From Laburnicola sp. R22_1 (taxonomy: Eukaryota > Ascomycota > Dothideomycetes > Pleosporales > Didymosphaeriaceae): a DNA stretch of 64,000 nucleotides. The position numbers and the translations under genes were made by a program. Location: assembly GCA_014281115.1 (NCBI GenBank), contig JACONQ010000012.1:1736001-1800000 (forward strand). Reading direction: 5' to 3'. The notes beneath the pieces are model-generated. The model did not search any database, had not been told where the DNA came from, and worked only from the letters and a program-made list of their open reading frames with translations. Position 1 is the stretch's first letter. Every line of letters begins with the position of its first letter. This document shows, piece after piece, positions 59,538 through 64,000 of the stretch.

Positions 59538-60480
59538 TATATAATTATTTAATCTTTAGTGTTAATAATTCTAGACGCTTTATAGATTTTAAGCCCTTAA
59601 TAAGCACTAGGTTATTTTCTATTGTAAATTTTATTAGGGCAACTACTATAGGCTTTAGTTAAAACTAGTTAGGTTGCTTTTTAAGAAATATGTAAAAGTA
59701 GATTTTTAGACTATTGTATTATTTATAAGTAGAACACTTAATGTTTAATTTCTCTTAGCTACTAACTACTATTAGCTTATTATTAGTAATATATATAGAC
59801 TACTTAAATTTAGCCTTAGAGCTAGTTTTATTAGCGCGTAATTTGTCTTACTTTAGTAATACTACTTTATTTATAGAATAGGCATCCCTATCTATAGCCT
59901 AGATAGGTTTACTACTACTAGTAAGAAATAGTTCTATAGTAGTAAAAGCGCCCTTTTATTTACCCTTAATTAGGTGCTATAATACTATATATTCTTAAAA
60001 GACTTTTACTATATTTTTAAATAGTTTAATTCTTACTTCTATATTACTAGAAGGTTATAACCTATATAGGTATAATATTAGATACTATCTTTATAAAGTC
60101 TTATTTAATTAAGTCTAGTTACTAAAGTTCTAAGATATTATTATACTTAGCTTTTATAGCTATCTAATTGTACTTAGTAAGCTAGACTACCTAGAATCTA
60201 GTAGCCTTTATTAGCTTAAGGGCATTTTAATACCTACTTCTTACTTATTATTATTTACTATATTCGTTAACCTTAACTATATTTATAAGGTTATTAATCT
60301 ATTATTTAATTAATTAACCTAGAGTGTAGTAGTTACTTAATAAGTGTACTAAGGTTATAGATTAGATAAAGATAACTAGCTTATTTAGGTCTGCCTTCTT
60401 CTTTTAATATACACACTTAACTATTTTATAGGTCTTAAATTAATTTTTATAGAAGTTAATATTATCTTTGTATACCTTTA
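59538..60480. other. Unclassified RIP-affected sequence
   Basis: No motif identified. If copia-C is one element this would be part of its gag-pol, read on the minus strand. Confidence 0.35.
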
Positions 60481-61570
60481 CGGTCGGCTTACTAAACACC
60501 TTTTTTGACCTTTTTTTAGTTTAAGGTTAAAGTAGATTGAGATGAAAGGTTATATATACTACTATATACCGCACCTAATTTTAATTAAAGACTAACCTCG
60601 AACACCTTAATAACTCTACATCCTATAAGCTCCTAACCTATATAAGATTTACTTATGCTGTACACAGCACACCTGGCTTATTGCCACTACCGTTATTAGT
60701 TATCCGCGCTCGCGCCGCTACGCGGCGTACTCGCTTAGATAAGCCGACTTAATAGCAACAATAGCTAGGAGGATCTCGCGGATCTATGCGACGCTCTCGC
60801 CACACTAGAGCTTATTAACAAAGACCTTATTGTCCTCTTATATCCCCTGCTAGAGGATTCTATTACTAATAAGGAGCAATTACGTCTACTAAAGCGGGAA
60901 TATAGTCTGGCCATCCTTTGCGAACTAGATTAGCTGCTAGCCTAACTAGTACACGTGGATAGCGTTATGAATAGTTAAGTATACTCGTCTATCGCGCTAG
61001 ACAAGCATCTTATAAATAGAACGGAACTTTAGTATGGCTATGTTAGCGGCAGTGGCGTAAATCTTTAGCGTATACTTTTTAGCGACGGCGAGTACTTCTT
61101 TAGAGACAACGTTAATACCTAGATAGATAGAAGAGCTTAGAGAGATAGTGAGGACCTCGTTAAGGACAACTTTAATGCGGCGATAGAGCGATAGTGTATC
61201 TAGTACGTGTTACCCTTATTCTACTACTTATAAGAAATATACCTATTAATATGTTAACTTGTGTTGTTTGCAATAATCTGGATGGCAGTTTGCGACTTAG
61301 GATAGTAGAGGAGAAATGCTTATAGCGTGGCTGCGCTAAAGTCTTATCTCCCCCAAAGTTCTAAGTGGCCTCTTTGTAAAGATTTTGCTTATGGGAGCAG
61401 TATCGCGCTAAGACCGCCAAGCTTGCTTAGCAGTTCGAACGCGCTTTTTTTTGTTATTACCTTTTTTACGCTCTTTTTAATTACTAAGCAGAGGGCTCTG
61501 CCCTTTTTGTTATGTTATTTGAGATAGAAGCCTTTGTCGTGCTACCCCTAGGTAGTTAATTTAACGCTAC
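60481..61570 (+). mobile_element. Family A repeat, full-length least-mutated copy (A10)
   Basis: A 1090-bp element flanked by ATACCTTTA (60472-60480, 61571-61579). It starts CGGTCGGCTTACTAAACACC and ends TTAATTTAACGCTAC. It is the most GC-rich copy (GCGCTCGCGCCGCTACGCGG near 60705), hence the best guide to the ancestral sequence. It contains the coding relic listed separately. Confidence 0.82.
60840..61110 (+). pseudogene. Family A coding relic
   Basis: In A10 one plus-strand frame reads LEDSITNKEQLRLLKREYSL, then AILCELD, stop, LLA, stop, LVHVDSVMNS, and further on VYSSIALDKHLINRTEL and YGYVSGSG. The stops are TAA/TAG and sit where Gln would fit. A7, A9 and the older A12 keep recognisable parts of the same frame, which argues that it was once a real protein. 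It looks like part of a small helical protein. No transposase, polymerase or nuclease motif is visible. Length at least 90 codons. Identity unknown. Confidence 0.45.
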
Positions 61571-61579
61571 ATACCTTTA

Positions 61580-61872
61580 CACTAGCTATTAATAGCTATA
61601 ATAGTAGTAATTAAGGCTTATTAATATAGATAGCTATATACGCGCTATTTAGTTAATAGTTACTAATACTTAGTGCAACTAAAATAATTAGTTTAATTAT
61701 AGATTAATTAGGTATAGCTAGATTAATAAGATTTTAAATTTCTAGCAATTAGCTTTAGGCTTTAATTTGCCTTAGCTATAGTGTAAAGTTTAAGTAATTA
61801 GTTAGGATTACTATAAAATCCTAAGTATTAATAGAGCTATGATAATTAGCTTAATTAAGGTAGTAAGACTCT
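61580..61872. other. AT-rich sequence inside copia-C
   Basis: Nothing readable. It lies next to the right LTR, where a primer-binding site and leader would be expected. Confidence 0.35.
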
Positions 61873-62200
61873 TAATTATTAGATATAAAGGTATCTTTAA
61901 TATATAAGATAGATTATAGTTAATTTTAATAATAGTTAAGATAATTAATTATGTTAAAGAAGCTTAGCTATATATAAGGTATTTATCTAGTACTAAGATA
62001 TTATACTTTCTAAAGGGGCTTAGCGTTGCGCTAAATAGCTTCTAGATTAACCTATAAGCTATTAATTAGTCTATTAGCCCCACTTTCGTAATTACTATAC
62101 ACCAGCCTCCTTAGTATAATTTATAGTGATTTTATTATAAGGAGACTATATAATTAGACGCACACATTTACTATAATTTATAGTAACTGTCTATCTAATA
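61873..62200 (-). repeat. Copia-C right LTR (5' LTR)
   Basis: Near-copy of 49263-49592, from TTAATTATTAGATATAAAGG to GTCTATCTAATA. Differences from the left LTR are mainly C/T and G/A. Confidence 0.65.
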
Positions 62201-62279
62201 ATTATAATAATCTATAAGGATAGTTTATAAACTATAGACTTACTTTCTAATATTTATAAATACTTTTATATCTACTAAA

Positions 62280-62900
62280 TTTACTTAAAGTATATATAGT
62301 AGACTAACTTATTGTATTATTACTATTATTAGTAATTGCGCTACTTACGCGTTGCGCTTACCTAATACTATAATTACAAGGATCTAGCGTATTTATATAA
62401 CACTTTTCTTCCCTAGCAACTTATTAATAATTACCTTCTTTTACCCTTTAACTTTATCTTTTATTACTAGTACCTAATCTATAATAATATAATAAACTAT
62501 AATAAGAATTTTATAACTCTATTATTGCGTCTTTAGTTACTATTTTATTACTAGCCTAATTAGTATACTAGAACTATTTTATATAGGCTAAGATATACTT
62601 TTATTTTAATCTATTTATAATTATTTAAAGAGAATAGTATTATAATATAGATTTAGTAATAGTAGTAATTAAATAGAGTATTAAAGTATACTTTTAGGCA
62701 GTATTAACTACAATATTAGTATTAGGGCTTAGGAAGATAGTAGGAAATAGAGTAATAGTAATAGATAATATTTTATTAAGGTTAACTTTAATATAGAAAT
62801 AAAGTGTTAAGATTAGCGTACTTATAGTATATATAAGCTCCTACCTAGTATATATCTTATAAGTAACACAAACCTACTAATATAGCTATTATCTTTAGTA
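62280..62900 (+). mobile_element. Family A repeat, old diverged copy (A12)
   Basis: The order of family A landmarks is kept (ATTACTATTATTAGTAATTG, GCGCTACTTACGCGTTGCGC, AACTTATTAATAA, and later TTATTAAGGTTAACTTTAAT). Similarity is low and the right end is missing. Probably an earlier wave or a subfamily. Confidence 0.5.
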
Positions 62901-63109
62901 ATATCTTTAGAAATAATAATAGAGAAGAGAGATAATAGTTGCAATAAGTATCTTTTTATCTTCTTTCTCTTCCCCTACTCTAAACTATAGTACAGCAATG
63001 TAGCCTTACTATATTTTATATATAGATTTTTTTAGTTAGAGTAGGTACAGTAAGCCCGCTAATGTCGCTTATAACGCGCTAACCTTTTTTATTAATACCT
63101 TAAAATACT

Positions 63110-63285
63110 TTTCTATGTATATAATAGTAAAAGAAATATCTACTATTATTATAATATTTTTATTAAAAACCCCTTAGTTGCAAAAATAAAACTATACAAT
63201 AGTAAAAGGAATAACTACTATTATTATTATCTTTTTATGAGAAACCTATTAGTTATAAAAAAACTAAACTATAGCAGTATATAAT
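63110..63285. repeat. Tandem pair of ~80-bp units
   Basis: Two units, each with AATAGTAAAAG, ACTACTATTATTATT and an AAACC(C/T)(C/A)TTAGTT(G/A) segment ending in AAAACTA. Related single units occur near 31130-31200 and, inverted, near 31826-31890. Confidence 0.55.
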
Positions 63286-63355
63286 AACCTTTTATTTTAA
63301 TCTACTATAACCTTAAACTAAAAAAAGATTAAAAACGGTATTTAGTAAGCGAACT
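63286..63355 (-). mobile_element. Family A repeat, left-end fragment (A11)
   Basis: Reverse copy of the family A left end: TTTAATCTACTATAACCTTA, then GGTATTTAGTAAGCGAAC. The remainder is absent. Confidence 0.5.
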
Positions 63356-63717
63356 AAATATTAGTAGAATAAAAAAATATAATACCTAATTAAATAGATA
63401 TTTAAGAAAATACTAGTTTAAAAAAATAAACTAAATTGTATAATATTAATTATAGTAGTCTTTAACTAATATTTAAGTTAGCTAAAAATAGTGTATAGTA
63501 TATAGTATACTAATTATAAATTAGTTTTAGATCTAGACTAGTATATAGCCTTTTATTACAAAGTTAGTTTTAGATAGTAATTAGCTTATTACTATAATAC
63601 TATAAGTTATATTTTAGTAACTAGTATATACTTATTAATTATAATAATTAGCTATAGTAAAATTATAACTTTAGCTTATCTTATTCTATACGCTAATTAT
63701 TATCGAAAACTTTTTTA
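63356..63717. other. AT-rich RIP-affected sequence
   Basis: No gene or element recognised. Confidence 0.4.
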
Positions 63718-63852
63718 GTATCTAAGCCCTCCTTATTATTTAAAACCCCTTATTATTTAAACCCCTTTTAGTACCTAAGCCCTTTTTAGCACCTAAGCCC
63801 TTTTTAGCCCCTAAGCCCTTTTTAGCATCGAAGTCTTTTTTATTATTTAAAC
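63718..63852. repeat. 18-bp minisatellite
   Basis: About four clear and several decayed units with consensus CCTAAGCCCTTTTTAGCA, ending just before the Gypsy-A LTR at 63855. Confidence 0.7.
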
Positions 63853-63854
63853 TC

Positions 63855-64000
63855 TATAAGAGTAGTACACGGCCTTATAGGGCAAACCTCTCTAGGACAG
63901 CTAGAATAGTTAAAAGAGCTAGTTAAATTAAGATTATTCTTAGATAGTGGATAAGAAAGGGACGTGGGGGGCTCTTTCTTATATAGAGGACGGTGTAGGG
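63855..64000 (-). repeat. Gypsy-A LTR, cut by the window edge
   Basis: Begins TATAAGAGTAGTACACGGCC and follows the Gypsy-A LTR to the last base. The orientation matches the other Gypsy-A LTRs, so it is either a solo LTR or the left LTR of a third minus-strand copy beyond the window. Confidence 0.8.

Larger units (their letters stand above)
49263..62200 (-). mobile_element. Copia-C, Ty1/copia LTR retrotransposon relic, broken up by later insertions
   Basis: Related ~330-bp repeats at about 49263-49592 and 61873-62200 have the same orientation and are taken as LTRs. A CACCCCCTTAG tract right of the left one is the complement of a polypurine tract, and a copia polymerase block reads on the minus strand in between. 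The span would include A9/B1 (49828-51786), B2, P4 and A10. That all of it is one element is inference. The far half (54.9-60.4 kb) has no copia motif I could read. Confidence 0.5.

Noticed and set aside
61327..61527. 66-codon plus-strand open frame
   Set aside because: It lies in the right end of family A copy A10, is not conserved as a frame in A7 or A9, and lacks a convincing ATG.
63718..63852. Telomeric repeat (CCCTAA-like)
   Set aside because: The unit is 18 bp with only a passing CCTAA; it is interstitial and followed by an LTR.
1..64000. tRNA or rRNA genes
   Set aside because: No cloverleaf with A and B boxes, or rRNA segment, was recognisable on either strand by eye.

Overview
The window looks like a repeat-filled, AT-rich block from a filamentous ascomycete (Pezizomycotina) genome that has been through repeat-induced point mutation (RIP). 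About 96 percent of it is degraded transposon DNA. It is full of TA steps and poor in CA/TG, but it keeps CG-rich scraps such as gcgcgc, so the decay is CpA-directed rather than ordinary CpG decay. Many old coding frames can still be followed if in-frame TAA/TAG are read as former CAA/CAG. Cys-to-Tyr, Asp-to-Asn and Gly-to-Arg changes fit the same C:G to T:A process. I found no rRNA, tRNA or CRISPR.

Layout. 0-4.4 kb: short repeats of a family I call A, plus two unidentified coding relics. 4.4-20.7 kb: a Ty3/gypsy relic (Gypsy-A copy 1, minus strand, TSD TAAGC). It contains a second complete gypsy relic (Gypsy-B, 10.0-17.0 kb, TSD ATAAG) and a 0.97-kb insertion. 20.7-22.4 kb: a hAT transposase relic. 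22.4-25.06 kb: the only normal-composition island. It has one convincing protein gene on the minus strand (two exons, 459 aa) with an N-terminal region like those of fungal NLR-type proteins, a helical middle, a Pro/Ser-rich region and a long glutamate run. 25.1-36.6 kb: pogo/Fot1-like elements P1 and P2, a different TIR element (T1), family A fragments and minisatellites. 36.7-48.4 kb: Gypsy-A copy 2, carrying a 1.1-kb family A insertion and pogo copy P3. 48.4-62.2 kb: a Ty1/copia relic (minus strand), apparently broken up by family A, family B and pogo P4. 62.2-64 kb: diverged family A, short tandem repeats and the start of another Gypsy-A LTR.

Order of events can be read from nesting. Gypsy-A copies act as empty-site controls for one another: copy 2 lacks Gypsy-B and the 0.97-kb insertion, and copy 1 lacks P3 and family A. 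The main candidate for something undescribed is family A. It is about 1.1 kb with internally deleted forms of about 0.2 kb, has flanking duplications of variable length (8-15 bp), no clear inverted ends and no poly(A), and carries a coding relic I cannot name. The most biologically interesting single-copy locus is the island gene, stranded in a RIP-silenced block.

Limits: I could not run searches. Family names rest on motifs read by eye. Element edges are given where flanking duplications or copy-to-copy comparison define them, and are approximate otherwise.
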